Positions 8,021-17,083 of a DNA stretch of 64,000 bases are shown one piece after another (the stretch's first letter is position 1; the number at the start of each line of letters is the position of its first letter). The position numbers and the translations under genes were made by a program. This DNA comes from an uncultured Faecalibacterium sp. (GTDB taxonomy: Bacteria > Bacillota > Clostridia > Oscillospirales > Ruminococcaceae): NCBI GenBank assembly GCA_937907025.1, contig CALESJ010000003.1, positions 1-64,000 on the forward strand, written 5' to 3'. The notes under the pieces were generated by a model. The model saw only the letters and a list, made by a program, of their open reading frames with translations. It ran no database searches and was not told where the DNA came from.

Positions 8021-9130
8021 ATGGCGCCCATCCGTGTTTTGCAGGTCATGCCGGCCATGGATGCCGGCGGTATGGAAACGTTCGTGATGAACGTGTACCG
8101 TACCATCGACCGCGACCTGGTGCAGTTTGATTTTCTGTACCATTACGACAAGCCCTGCCTGTATGATTACGAGATCCAGGCCCTGGGGGGCAAAATCACC
8201 AAGCTGACCATCCGGCAGGACAACAACCTGCCCCGGTATCTCCATGAATTGGACGCCTTTTTTGCCGCCCATCCGGAATACCGCATCATCCACGGACATT
8301 ACAGCGGGTTCGGCATGTTCTACAACGCCGCCGCCCGCCGCCGGGGGGTGCCGGTACGGGTGGGCCACAGCCACAACACCGCCTATGAGCCCAATCTGGT
8401 GGGCAAGCTGGACAAACTCATGAGTTCCCGGTTCGACAAGGACCTGACCGACCGCTTTGCCTGCAGCCGCAAGGCCGGGGAGATGCTGTTCGGCAAAAGT
8501 CCCTTCACCGTGCTGCCCAACGGGGTGGACACCCAGCGGTTCGCCCATCCCGACCCCGACGCCCGCCCCAAGCTGCGGGAACATCTGGGGGTAAAGGACG
8601 GGGAGATTCTGCTGGGCCATGTGGGCCGGTTCTCGGCCCAGAAAAACCACGCAGGGCTGCTGCGCATCTTTGCGGCGCTGCTGCCCAAGCTGCCCAACGC
8701 CCGGCTGCTGCTGCTGGGCGGCGGCGCCCTGGAGGAGGACACCCGCGCCCTGGCCAGGGAGCTGGGGGTGGCGGACAAGGTGATCTTTGCGGGGGTGCGC
8801 ACCAATGTGCAGGCCTTCTACGCCGCCATGGACGCCTTTTTGCTGCCCAGCCTGTTTGAGGGCCTGCCGGTGGTGCTGGTGGAGGCCCAGGCTTCCGGCC
8901 TGCCCTGCTTTGTGTCCAACACGGTGGACCGGGGCGCGGCCTTTGCCCCCAACGTGAGATTTTTACCCCTGGACGCCCCCGAACTGTGGGCGGAGTCCAT
9001 CGCCCACACCGACCTGACCCGCAATCCCCGCGCCCAACAGGACGCGGTGGACGCCGGGTTCGATATACATACCAGTGCCCGCATTTTGCAGGAATTCTAC
9101 CTGCGCCGCTGGCAGGAGGTGCAGGGATGA
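8021..9130 (+). CDS. GT4-type glycosyltransferase (GT-B fold)
   Basis: A 369-residue glycosyltransferase. The N-terminal Rossmann domain begins VLQVMPAMDAGGMETFVMN, whose GGxE-like acceptor loop is typical of capsule and EPS GT4 enzymes. The C-terminal domain has GHVGRFSAQKNH (nucleotide-sugar loop, about residue 206) and PSLFEGLPVVLVEAQASGLP (the E-x7-E type donor motif, about 275-295). It is the first of nine glycosyltransferases in a row. The start has GAAGGAGG upstream, and the stop overlaps the next start (ATGA). Sugar donor and acceptor are unknown. Confidence 0.88.
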   Translation: MAPIRVLQVMPAMDAGGMETFVMNVYRTIDRDLVQFDFLYHYDKPCLYDYEIQALGGKITKLTIRQDNNLPRYLHELDAFFAAHPEYRIIHGHYSGFGMFYNAAARRRGVPVRVGHSHNTAYEPNLVGKLDKLMSSRFDKDLTDRFACSRKAGEMLFGKSPFTVLPNGVDTQRFAHPDPDARPKLREHLGVKDGEILLGHVGRFSAQKNHAGLLRIFAALLPKLPNARLLLLGGGALEEDTRALARELGVADKVIFAGVRTNVQAFYAAMDAFLLPSLFEGLPVVLVEAQASGLPCFVSNTVDRGAAFAPNVRFLPLDAPELWAESIAHTDLTRNPRAQQDAVDAGFDIHTSARILQEFYLRRWQEVQG

Positions 9131-10122
9131 GCGCCGGGGCGGCATTGGCCGCCGTGGTGGTGCCGGTGTACAACGCGGCGGCGTTCCTGCCCGCCTGTCT
9201 GGCATCCATCTCCGCCCAGACCATGCCGGATTTCCGGTGCTATCTCATCGACGACGGCTCCAGCGACGGTTCCGGCGAATTGTGCGAGCGCATCGCCGCC
9301 GGGGACGACCGCTTTTTTGTGCTGCACCAGGCCCAGTGCGGGGTGTCGGCGGCCCGCACTGCCGGGGTCCGCGCCGCCAAGGCCGACGGGGTGGACTGGG
9401 TGGCGTTCTGCGACGCCGACGACCTGTACCACCCGGAATTCCTGCGCACCCTCATCGGGGCGGCACGGTCCAGCGGCCTGCCCGCCGCCTGCTGCCGGTA
9501 CGACAGCTTCACCGACGCCGTGCCCGAAGACGGCCCCGTGCCGGAGGAGGCCCAGCGGCTGCTGGCCCCCGCCCATCTGGACGCGCTGCTCCACGACCAC
9601 AAGGTGGATTACAGCCTGTGCAACAAGGTGTATGCGGCGTCCATCCTGGACCTGGCCGACTTTGACAACGGCTTCGCCTTCAACGAGGACCTGCTGGCCA
9701 ACTGGCAGGTGTTCAATAAAATCGATGGCTGTGCCTTCGTGGATTTTGCCGGCTACCATTACCGGCAGCACGCCGCTTCGGCCAGTCACCGGCCCCTGGC
9801 CCCCGCCAGCATCGACGAGCAGCGCCGGGCGGCCATCTACATCCGCCAGCACGCCGCCCCGGACATGCAGGAGTCGGCGGATGCCTTCTATTACGAAAAG
9901 CTGGTCTACCTGGCCAGCATGATTCTGCGCCGGGACGACGCCGACGCCTACCGCATCCAGCTGGGCGAGCTGTGCGTGGGCATCCGGGCCGGGCTGGACG
10001 ACAAGCGGCTGGGCCGCAACGCCCGTCTGCCTTTGTCCATCCGGGTGTCGGCCTTTGCCACCGTACATTGTACCGTTCTGTGGGCTGCGGTCTGCCGCCG
10101 CCTGCTGAAAGACCGCCGCTGA
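9127..10122 (+). CDS. GT2-family glycosyltransferase
   Basis: A 331-residue GT-A enzyme. The nucleotide-binding strand VVVPVYNAAAF is at residues 11-21, followed by IDDGSSDGS and the metal-binding DxD region FCDADDLYHPEFL near residue 96. The NEDLLANW motif near 187 matches the catalytic-base region (NED/GED) of this subfamily. It overlaps the previous gene by four bases (ATGA), so the two are translationally coupled. There is no membrane helix except a weakly hydrophobic C-terminal stretch. Likely adds one sugar to a cell-surface glycan. Confidence 0.87.
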   Translation: MSAGAALAAVVVPVYNAAAFLPACLASISAQTMPDFRCYLIDDGSSDGSGELCERIAAGDDRFFVLHQAQCGVSAARTAGVRAAKADGVDWVAFCDADDLYHPEFLRTLIGAARSSGLPAACCRYDSFTDAVPEDGPVPEEAQRLLAPAHLDALLHDHKVDYSLCNKVYAASILDLADFDNGFAFNEDLLANWQVFNKIDGCAFVDFAGYHYRQHAASASHRPLAPASIDEQRRAAIYIRQHAAPDMQESADAFYYEKLVYLASMILRRDDADAYRIQLGELCVGIRAGLDDKRLGRNARLPLSIRVSAFATVHCTVLWAAVCRRLLKDRR

Positions 10123-10135
10123 AAGGGGCTTTGCC

Positions 10136-11359
10136 ATGCGCATTCTGTTTGTGTTTGACAGTGTGGAGGCCCCCGCAGCGGCCAATCCCCGTCTGGGGCG
10201 GCGTCTGGCGGAAACGCTGGCCGCTTTGGGGCATACCGTGGAACTGCTGGAACTGTGGGACGGCACCCACACCCCGCCTGCCGCGGCGGGCTGCGTGACC
10301 CATGACCTGCCTTTTGCCGATGAGGCCGCCATGAACCGCGCCCTGGAAAACGGCGCCGCCGGGGGCACGCCCGTGCCCCTGCGCCTGCTGCGTCTGGCCG
10401 TCCATCCGGCGGCGGTGGGGGCGGCGGTGCGGCAGTTTGCCCTGCACGCCCCCCGCCGGGTGACCGCCACCCGCAAGGCCATGGAAGCCCTGCACCAAAA
10501 GCAGCCTTACGACGCTGTCTGCGCCGTGGCGGCCCCCTATCGGGCGGCCTTTGCGCTGGAAAGCGCCCGCCTGCCCGGGGCCCGCAAGCTGCTGTGGCAG
10601 ATGGACCCCTACGCCGCCAACGAGAGCTATCATGCCCCGGGCGGCTACGACCGGGAGCGGGCGCTGCTGACCGCCATAGACCACACCTTCATCACCGCCC
10701 AGGCCGTCCCGGATTTTGCCCCGGGCGGCCCGCTGGAAAGCTGTGCGGGCAGAGTATCCGAGCTGGGCTTTCCCAGCCTGGTGCCCACGGTGCGCAAAGA
10801 CCCGGACCCGCGTCTTTGCGCCTTCTGCGGCACCCTGTACCCAGGGCTGCGCACCCCGGACGCCCTGCTGGAACTGTTCCCGGAACTGGATGACCGCCTG
10901 ACCCTGGTCATGGCCGGGGGCGGGTGGGAGGCCTTCGGTCCCCAGCGGGCGAAGGCCGAAGCCGCCCTGGGAAACCGGCTGAAGATTCTGGGTCCCATCC
11001 CCCACAAGGACGCCGCCGCCCTGGAACGCCGGGCGGGGGTGCTCATCAGCATCGGCAACACGGCGTCCAACCAGCTGCCCAGCAAGCTGTTTGAAGCCTT
11101 TGCGGCGGGCAAGCCCATCCTGCATCTGGCGGCGGGGCCAAAGGATGCGGCCCTGCCCTATCTGGCCCGGTGGCCCCTGGCCTTTGTGTGGCGCAGCGAA
11201 GCCGACACCCCGGCTCTGCGCCGCTGGCTGGCGGAAAACGCCGGCCGCACCCTGCCTTTTGAGAAGGCGGAGGAATGTTTTCCCGAATTTACCCCCGGCT
11301 GTGTGGCCCGGCAGTTTGTGCAGGGCGCAGCGCCGGACGCGAAAGGAGTTTGCCAATGA
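10136..11359 (+). CDS. Divergent GT-B glycosyltransferase-like protein
   Basis: A 407-residue protein. It opens with a Rossmann strand (MRILFVFDSV), and the C-terminal half has SNQLPSKLFEAFAAGKPIL (about 11065-11120), the donor-binding KxxE-type stretch of GT4/GT-B enzymes. The middle is unusually proline/alanine-rich and the other GT4 motifs are weak, so it is a divergent member. It overlaps the next gene by four bases. An alternative is a glycosyltransferase-like scaffold that has lost activity, but the donor-site pattern is retained. Confidence 0.75.
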   Translation: MRILFVFDSVEAPAAANPRLGRRLAETLAALGHTVELLELWDGTHTPPAAAGCVTHDLPFADEAAMNRALENGAAGGTPVPLRLLRLAVHPAAVGAAVRQFALHAPRRVTATRKAMEALHQKQPYDAVCAVAAPYRAAFALESARLPGARKLLWQMDPYAANESYHAPGGYDRERALLTAIDHTFITAQAVPDFAPGGPLESCAGRVSELGFPSLVPTVRKDPDPRLCAFCGTLYPGLRTPDALLELFPELDDRLTLVMAGGGWEAFGPQRAKAEAALGNRLKILGPIPHKDAAALERRAGVLISIGNTASNQLPSKLFEAFAAGKPILHLAAGPKDAALPYLARWPLAFVWRSEADTPALRRWLAENAGRTLPFEKAEECFPEFTPGCVARQFVQGAAPDAKGVCQ

Positions 11360-12633
11360 AGGTACTGTGGCTGGTGAGCATCACCATCCCGGCGGCGGCC
11401 GCGGCCTGCGGCCTGCAGGCCGGGGAAGTCAGCGGCGGATGGCTGACCGGGCAGCTGAATGCCCTGACCGCCCGGGCGGACGCCCCCGCCGTGACCGTGT
11501 GCAGCGTGGACAGCCGCGCCAAGACCGCCCTGTCCGGCGGCGAGGGCGGGGTGCGGTACCGCATCCTGCCCGACGGGGAGCGGGATACCTTCACCGTGCT
11601 GCTGCGGGCGGAAAAGCCCGACCTGGTGCACATCTGGGGCACCGAGTACCCCGCCGCGGCCGCCATGCACGAGGCCGCCCTGGCCGTGGGCATTCCGGCG
11701 TTGGTGGGCATCCAGGGGGTCATGCGGGACTGCGCCGCCCATCTGTGCGACGGCGTGCCCGCCCGGTATTTCCATTCCGGCCCGCTGCAGAAAGCCATCG
11801 ACCGGGTGGTGCCGGGGGCCCTGCTGGACAAGATGCAGGCCCGGTTCAATGACCTGGCCAAAACCGAGGCGGACCTGCTGCACAATGCCCGGTATGTGAC
11901 CGGCCGCACGGCCTTTGACCGGGCGGCGGTGGCCGATCTGGCCCCCGGTGCCCGGTATTTTGCCTGCAACGAAACCCTGCGCCCCGCCTTTTACACCGAA
12001 CCTTTGTGGCAGCCCCGGACCTTCGGCACCGCACCGGTGCTGCTCATGACCCAGGGCAACTATCCTTTGAAAAACCTGCACACCCTGCTGCTGGCCCTGC
12101 CCGCCCTGATCCAGCGCTGGCCCGGGCTGGTGCTGCGGGTGGCGGGCTGGGGACCGCTGGACAAGGGCAGCCTGCTGCGCCCGGTGATCGAAGCCATGTT
12201 CCCCTACCAGACCTGGTGCGCCCGGCTCATCAAGGAAAACAGCCTGAAAGGCCATGTGCAGTACACCGGGCCTTTGCAGGAATCCGCCATGCGCCAGGCT
12301 TACCTGGACGCCGACGTCTTTGTGCTGCCCTCCTACTGTGAGAACAGCCCCAACAGTCTGGGCGAAGCCATGCTGCTGGGCCTGCCCTGCGTGGCGGCCC
12401 GGGCAGGGGGCATTCCGGACATGATGAGCGAGGCGGAGGGCGTGTTGTACGCCCCGCCGGGAGCCGCCCACGGTCTGGCCCAGGCGCTGGCCGGGGTGCT
12501 TTCGGACACCCAGCACGCCGCCGACCTGGGGCAGGCTGCCCGCCGCCGGGCCCTGGAAACCCACGACCCCGCCGCCAACGCTGCCGCCCTGCTGGGCATC
12601 TACCGGACCATCACCGGGGAGGGTTCCGTATGA
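11356..12633 (+). CDS. GT4-type glycosyltransferase
   Basis: A 425-residue GT-B enzyme. N-terminal VLWLVSITIP, a central acceptor-domain stretch IWGTEYPAA, then MTQGNYPLKNLH (donor loop near 230) and PSYCENSPNSLGEAMLLGLP (about residue 325), which carries the ExxxxxxxE donor motif. The start was chosen at ATGAAGGTACTG because it follows AAAGGAG and overlaps the previous stop as ATGA; the upstream in-frame extension lies in the previous gene. The stop overlaps the next GT2 gene by four bases. Confidence 0.87.
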   Translation: MKVLWLVSITIPAAAAACGLQAGEVSGGWLTGQLNALTARADAPAVTVCSVDSRAKTALSGGEGGVRYRILPDGERDTFTVLLRAEKPDLVHIWGTEYPAAAAMHEAALAVGIPALVGIQGVMRDCAAHLCDGVPARYFHSGPLQKAIDRVVPGALLDKMQARFNDLAKTEADLLHNARYVTGRTAFDRAAVADLAPGARYFACNETLRPAFYTEPLWQPRTFGTAPVLLMTQGNYPLKNLHTLLLALPALIQRWPGLVLRVAGWGPLDKGSLLRPVIEAMFPYQTWCARLIKENSLKGHVQYTGPLQESAMRQAYLDADVFVLPSYCENSPNSLGEAMLLGLPCVAARAGGIPDMMSEAEGVLYAPPGAAHGLAQALAGVLSDTQHAADLGQAARRRALETHDPAANAAALLGIYRTITGEGSV

Positions 12634-13655
12634 GTCTGCCGCCCCTCACCGTCATCATCCCCTGCTACCGCTGCGCGGATACCCTGCGCCGGGCGGTGGA
12701 CAGCGTGCTGGACGGGGCACCGGAAAACCTGCAGCTGCTGCTGGTGGACGACGGCAGCCCCGACGCCACCCCCGCTTTGTGTGACGAGCTGGCCGCCCGG
12801 GACGGGCGCATCACCGCCCTGCACCGGGAAAACGGCGGGGCTTCCGCCGCCCGCAACACCGGGCTGGAAGCCGCTGCCGGGGCGTGGATTCTCTTTCTGG
12901 ACGCAGACGACGAGCTGCTGCCCGGGCTGTGGCAGGCGCTGCCCCCGGCCCTGGCCGCCCAACCGGCGCTGGTGCTGTTCGGCATGGAGCGTGCCAGCGG
13001 CCCGGCCCCCTGCCCCCTGGCACCGGGGGTATACCAGCGCCTGAAAGACACCGGCGACGCCCTGGAACCGCTGCTGTTCGAGAGCGGGTATCTGGCCGCC
13101 CCCTATTCCAAGGTATTTTCCGCCGCCGCCCTGGGAAAGCTGCGCTTTGACGAAGGTCTGGCGGTGAACGAAGACGTGCTGTTCAACCTGGAGTTTTCCC
13201 TTTTTTCACAAATTGAGCCTGCCATTTATTGCCTGCCGGGTGTATACTATAAACAAAATGACCTGGAAGAAGGCAGTCTGTCCCGGCGGCTGCGGGGGGA
13301 CCTGCTGGACGCCGAAGAGCGCACCCGCCCTGTATTGGAGCGCCTGCTGCGCGCCCAGGGCCTGCCCGAAGAAAGGGTAATTGCCCTGTGCCGCAAGAGC
13401 CGGGTACGGGCGGCGCTGAACCAGTACGGGCTGCTCACCGGGCGGGACGGCGCCCTGCCCTACGCCCGGCGCCGGGCCCTGTTTGCCCGCATCCTGGCCG
13501 ACCCCGACGCCCGGGCCGCTTTGCAGAAGGCCCTGGCCGCCGATGCCCATCCCCTGCTGGCCCTGCCCTACCGGGTGGGAGCTGCGCTGCATCTGCCGGG
13601 GCTGCTGGCCGGATACACCGCCGTGAAAAACCGGATTTTGTACCGTACCTCATAA
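12630..13655 (+). CDS. GT2-family glycosyltransferase
   Basis: A 341-residue GT-A enzyme with TVIIPCYRCADTL at the N-terminus, VDDGSPDATP near residue 41, FLDADDELLPG near 89 (DxD metal site) and NEDVLFNLEF near 180. Between about 13190 and 13265 the codon use turns markedly AT-rich compared with the flanks. It is coupled to the gene upstream by ATGA overlap. After it comes a 78-base gap with a good promoter, so it probably ends the first transcription unit of the cluster. Confidence 0.87.
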   Translation: MSLPPLTVIIPCYRCADTLRRAVDSVLDGAPENLQLLLVDDGSPDATPALCDELAARDGRITALHRENGGASAARNTGLEAAAGAWILFLDADDELLPGLWQALPPALAAQPALVLFGMERASGPAPCPLAPGVYQRLKDTGDALEPLLFESGYLAAPYSKVFSAAALGKLRFDEGLAVNEDVLFNLEFSLFSQIEPAIYCLPGVYYKQNDLEEGSLSRRLRGDLLDAEERTRPVLERLLRAQGLPEERVIALCRKSRVRAALNQYGLLTGRDGALPYARRRALFARILADPDARAALQKALAADAHPLLALPYRVGAALHLPGLLAGYTAVKNRILYRTS

Positions 13656-13682
13656 AAAAAGCCCGCCCGCCGCGCCTATGCG

Positions 13683-13711
13683 TTGCAAATAAGGGCAAAA
13701 ACTGCTAAAAT
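13683..13711 (+). promoter_or_regulatory. Promoter of the second glycosyltransferase unit
   Basis: TTGCAA (13683-13688), 17-base spacer, TAAAAT (13706-13711), then GAGAGGAG before the ATG at 13734. It splits the nine-gene cluster into two transcription units. Confidence 0.7.
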
Positions 13712-13733
13712 TTAGGACGAGAGGAGCCCGCGT

Positions 13734-14753
13734 ATGCCCCAGCCGACGATCAGCATCGTCACCACCGTATACGACGCCAAGGACTATCTGCCCCGCACGG
13801 TGCAGAGCATCCTGGCCCAGACCTTCACCGACTTTGAACTGCTGCTGGTGGAGGACGGCAGCCCCAACGGCTGCGGCGAACTGTGCGACGAACTGGCGAA
13901 AACCGACCCCCGCATCCGGGTGTTTCACAAGCCCAACGGCGGCCCCGCTTCGGCGGCCAACGTGGGGCTGGACAACGCCCGGGGGGACTACATCGGCTTT
14001 GTGGACTCGGACGACCTCATTGAGCCGGACATGTACGAACGGCTGTACAATGCCATCCAGGAATCCGGGGTGCGCATTGCCGCCTGCACCGGCGACGCCA
14101 TCGACGAACACGACGCCCCCATCCCCGGGCGGGAGGTGGCCAAGCGGGAACACGGCGTCTGCGACGCCATGGCCCTGCTGCTGGAAACTTTCCAGACCGG
14201 CAGCTTCTACGGCCCGTTGAGCTGGAATAAACTCTTTGATATCCGCACCTTCCGGGACAAGGGGGTGCGCTACGACGAGAGCATGTTCTTCGGGGATGAT
14301 GCCAGCGTGCTGCACCTGGTGTTTGAGGGCGAGCGGGCCGTCTGCCTGCCGGACGTGCTGTACCATTACCGCACCCGCAGCGGCCAGATGACCGGGGCCA
14401 CCTTTCCGCCCCGCAAGCTGGACGACCTGCGCATGTACTGGGACTGGCTTCTGTATTTTGCCCAGCGCCCGGGGTCCGCGGAACTGTACCGCTGGGCCGT
14501 GGCCTGGTACTGGAAGGTGTTTTACACCTTCTACTGCCTGGCGGGTGCCGCCGGCAACCGGAAGGAACTGCAGGAGGGCTTTGCCCATCACCTGAAGCAC
14601 CTGCGCGGCATCCTGCCGGATATTCTGCGCTGCCCCCACGTTCCCAGGTTTGAGAAGGTGCGGGCGCTGCTGTTTTGTATTTCCCCGGGCTTTGCCTACA
14701 CGCTGGCCCGGATCTGGGGCCGCGCGGCCGGCCCAGCCGAAGAAAGGCTGTAA
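13734..14753 (+). CDS. GT2-family glycosyltransferase
   Basis: A 339-residue GT-A enzyme. SIVTTVYDAKDYL begins the fold, VEDGSPNGCGEL is near residue 38, and FVDSDDLIEPDMYERL near 89 holds the metal-binding aspartates. The base region reads GDDASVLH, a conservative variant of NED/GED. The C-terminal third is aromatic and basic and may sit at the membrane. First gene after the internal promoter at 13683-13711. It is clearly related to the next gene, suggesting duplication and divergence of acceptor specificity. Confidence 0.87.
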   Translation: MPQPTISIVTTVYDAKDYLPRTVQSILAQTFTDFELLLVEDGSPNGCGELCDELAKTDPRIRVFHKPNGGPASAANVGLDNARGDYIGFVDSDDLIEPDMYERLYNAIQESGVRIAACTGDAIDEHDAPIPGREVAKREHGVCDAMALLLETFQTGSFYGPLSWNKLFDIRTFRDKGVRYDESMFFGDDASVLHLVFEGERAVCLPDVLYHYRTRSGQMTGATFPPRKLDDLRMYWDWLLYFAQRPGSAELYRWAVAWYWKVFYTFYCLAGAAGNRKELQEGFAHHLKHLRGILPDILRCPHVPRFEKVRALLFCISPGFAYTLARIWGRAAGPAEERL

Positions 14754-14783
14754 AAATTGCGGAATCAAGAACGAGGTATCACC

Positions 14784-15770
14784 ATGGAACATATCGCGGT
14801 CAGTGTCATTGTACCGATCTACAACACCAAACCTTTCCTGGAGGAGTGCATCCAGAGCATTCTGGACCAGGACAAGACCTTCGAGCCTCCGTTCGAGGTC
14901 ATTCTGGTGGATGACGGCTCCACCGACGGCTGCGGCGAACTGTGCGATGCCTTTGCCGAAAAAGACAAGCGGGTACGGGTCATCCATCAGGAGAACCAGG
15001 GCCTTTCCGCCGCCCGCAACACCGGCATTGATGCCGCCCACGGCCGGTACTATGCCTTTGTGGATTCGGACGACATCCTGCGCCCCGAATACCTGAAAAA
15101 GCTCTATGACGCCTGCGAAACCCACGACGCCTACATGTCGGTGTGCGCGGTGGAGGACGTGGCCGAAAACGGCGAAAGCCTGGACCCGCCCAGCTACACC
15201 GACCCCACCGCCACCGGCGTGTTTGTGGGCAAGGAGCTGCTGAACAACTTCTATTCCCCCAACGGCACCTACTACACCGTGGCCTGGAACAAGCTCTACC
15301 GCGCCGAGGTGTGGAAGCTGCTGCACTACCCCGAAGGCCGCCTGCATGAAGACGACTTTGTGGCCCATCGCCTGTTCTGGCGGTGCGACCGGGTGGTGTG
15401 CCTGCCGGACCATCTGTACTGCTACCGCCTGCGCGGGGGCAGCATCTGCCGCACCGACATGAAGCCCGAAGCCTTCGACGCGGTGGACGGCCTGGCCGAC
15501 CGGTACCGCTTCTTTGTGGAAAACGGGGCCAACCGTACCGTGGTGGACTGCGCCTATGCCGCCTGCTGGCGCCGGTATCTGTTCCTGTGCGCCAAGGTCA
15601 AGCAGAACCCCACCCCCAAGCTGGTGAAAGCCATCTCCAAGGAGCAGTTCCTGATGCAGGGACTCATCAGCTACCTGCCCAACTGCAAGCAGCTGAAAAT
15701 GACCGAAAAACTCTCCGCCGCCCGCTGGTCCATGATGCCCGCGGAAAGCCTGTGCCCGCTGAAGAAGTGA
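14784..15770 (+). CDS. GT2-family glycosyltransferase
   Basis: A 328-residue GT-A enzyme: VSVIVPIYNTKPFLEEC at the N-terminus, VDDGSTDGCGEL near 45, FVDSDDILRPEYL near 93 and HEDDFVAHRLFW near 190. The ATG at 14784 was preferred over an in-frame TTG at 14757 because it gives the usual family N-terminus and has ACGAGGT upstream. It sits 30 bases after its paralogue and five bases before the next glycosyltransferase. The specific linkage made is unknown. Confidence 0.87.
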   Translation: MEHIAVSVIVPIYNTKPFLEECIQSILDQDKTFEPPFEVILVDDGSTDGCGELCDAFAEKDKRVRVIHQENQGLSAARNTGIDAAHGRYYAFVDSDDILRPEYLKKLYDACETHDAYMSVCAVEDVAENGESLDPPSYTDPTATGVFVGKELLNNFYSPNGTYYTVAWNKLYRAEVWKLLHYPEGRLHEDDFVAHRLFWRCDRVVCLPDHLYCYRLRGGSICRTDMKPEAFDAVDGLADRYRFFVENGANRTVVDCAYAACWRRYLFLCAKVKQNPTPKLVKAISKEQFLMQGLISYLPNCKQLKMTEKLSAARWSMMPAESLCPLKK

Positions 15771-15775
15771 GTCTG

Positions 15776-17083
15776 ATGCCCGAAACCAAGGAAAAATCCC
15801 GGTTCCCCGTTCCCCTGCTGCAGTCGGGGCGCAATGCACCCCGGGTGCCCCGTATCCTGCTGGTGCCGCCGCCGGAACTGCCGGTGCCCGCCGTGCAGGG
15901 CGGCGCGGTGGAAACGCTGGTGACCCATCTCATCCGGGAAAACGAGCGCCGGGGCATGCTGGACCTGCTGTGTGCCAGCATCCCGGACCCCGACGCCGCC
16001 GCCCAGGCCAAGGAATACCGCCACACCAAGATGCTGTATGTGGCCCGGCCCAAGGGGGCCCGGCGCTACTGGCCGCTGGTGTTCATTGAGCGGTGCTTCG
16101 GCATTGCCGCGCCCTATGACCCGTGGTACCAGAAAGTCCAGCTCTCCCTGGCGCTGGAACTGCCGCCCCCCGACCTCATCGTGGCCGAAGGGGGCACCCT
16201 GACCCAGTGCAGCGCCATCAGCCGGATGTTCGGGCGGCAGAAATGCCTGGCCCATCTCCACGGCCAGACCAGCTGCAGCCACACCATGGACGAGATCTAC
16301 GGCGGGGTGCTGGCCCTGAGCGAGTTCATCCGGGACGATTACCTGAAAACCAGCACGCTGGACCGCAGCCGTGCCTATATCTTACACAACTGCATCGACC
16401 TGCAGCGCTTCACCCCCGGGGAACCGGACGAAGCCCTGCGCGCCTCGCTGGGGTTTGCCCCCGGCGATTTTGTGGTGCTGTTCTGCGGGCGTCTGGAGCC
16501 GGACAAGGGCATCCACAAACTGCTGGAGGCCATCGCCGCCCTGGAGGATTCCCGCATCAAGCTGCTCATCGTGGGCAGCCCGTTTTTCGGGCGCACCCAG
16601 TCCAGCCCCTTCCTGCGGCGGCTGGAACAGCAGGCCAACGCCCTGGGGGACCGGGTGCAGTTCACCGGCTATGTGCCCAACGAGCGCCTGACCGAATACT
16701 ACCGTCTGGCCGACCTGGTCTGCGTGCCCACCCTGGTGGAGGAAGCCGCCGGTCTGGTAGCCATGGAAGCCATGGCCTGCGGCCGTCCGGTGCTGGCCAC
16801 CCGCAGCGGCGGCATGCCCGAATATCTGGAGGGCAGCCAGGCCGTGCTGGTGGACCGGGGCCCCGAACTGGCCGGGCAGCTGAGCTGGGCCATCCGGATG
16901 CTGTATGAGCACCCCGAACTGCGGGCCCAGATGGGCGCCGCCGGGGCCGAAGCCGCCCAGCGGTTTTCCCCGGAACATTTCTATGATACCTTCGTACAGA
17001 TCGTGTACGATTTTCTGGGCCTTGGGCCCGTTCCCCAGGAGGGAGAAGGAGGCAATGTATGCAGCAAGCGGCCGTCTGTGTGA
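15776..17083 (+). CDS. GT4-type glycosyltransferase
   Basis: A 435-residue GT-B enzyme with about 40 extra N-terminal residues before the first strand (RILLVPPPELPVPAVQGGAVE). The donor domain shows VVLFCGRLEPDKGIHKLLEA near residue 235 and PTLVEEAAGLVAMEAMACGRP near 320, the classical GT4 EAxA/E-x7-E region. Because the insertion begins only five bases after the previous stop, the start MPETKEKSRF fits the operon. The last 25 bases overlap the next gene in another frame. Confidence 0.88.
   Translation: MPETKEKSRFPVPLLQSGRNAPRVPRILLVPPPELPVPAVQGGAVETLVTHLIRENERRGMLDLLCASIPDPDAAAQAKEYRHTKMLYVARPKGARRYWPLVFIERCFGIAAPYDPWYQKVQLSLALELPPPDLIVAEGGTLTQCSAISRMFGRQKCLAHLHGQTSCSHTMDEIYGGVLALSEFIRDDYLKTSTLDRSRAYILHNCIDLQRFTPGEPDEALRASLGFAPGDFVVLFCGRLEPDKGIHKLLEAIAALEDSRIKLLIVGSPFFGRTQSSPFLRRLEQQANALGDRVQFTGYVPNERLTEYYRLADLVCVPTLVEEAAGLVAMEAMACGRPVLATRSGGMPEYLEGSQAVLVDRGPELAGQLSWAIRMLYEHPELRAQMGAAGAEAAQRFSPEHFYDTFVQIVYDFLGLGPVPQEGEGGNVCSKRPSV

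Noticed and set aside
13225..13260. Promoter-like TATACTATAAA inside the GT2 gene at 12630
   Set aside because: No -35 with proper spacing and it lies well inside the coding frame; it reflects the AT-rich patch.
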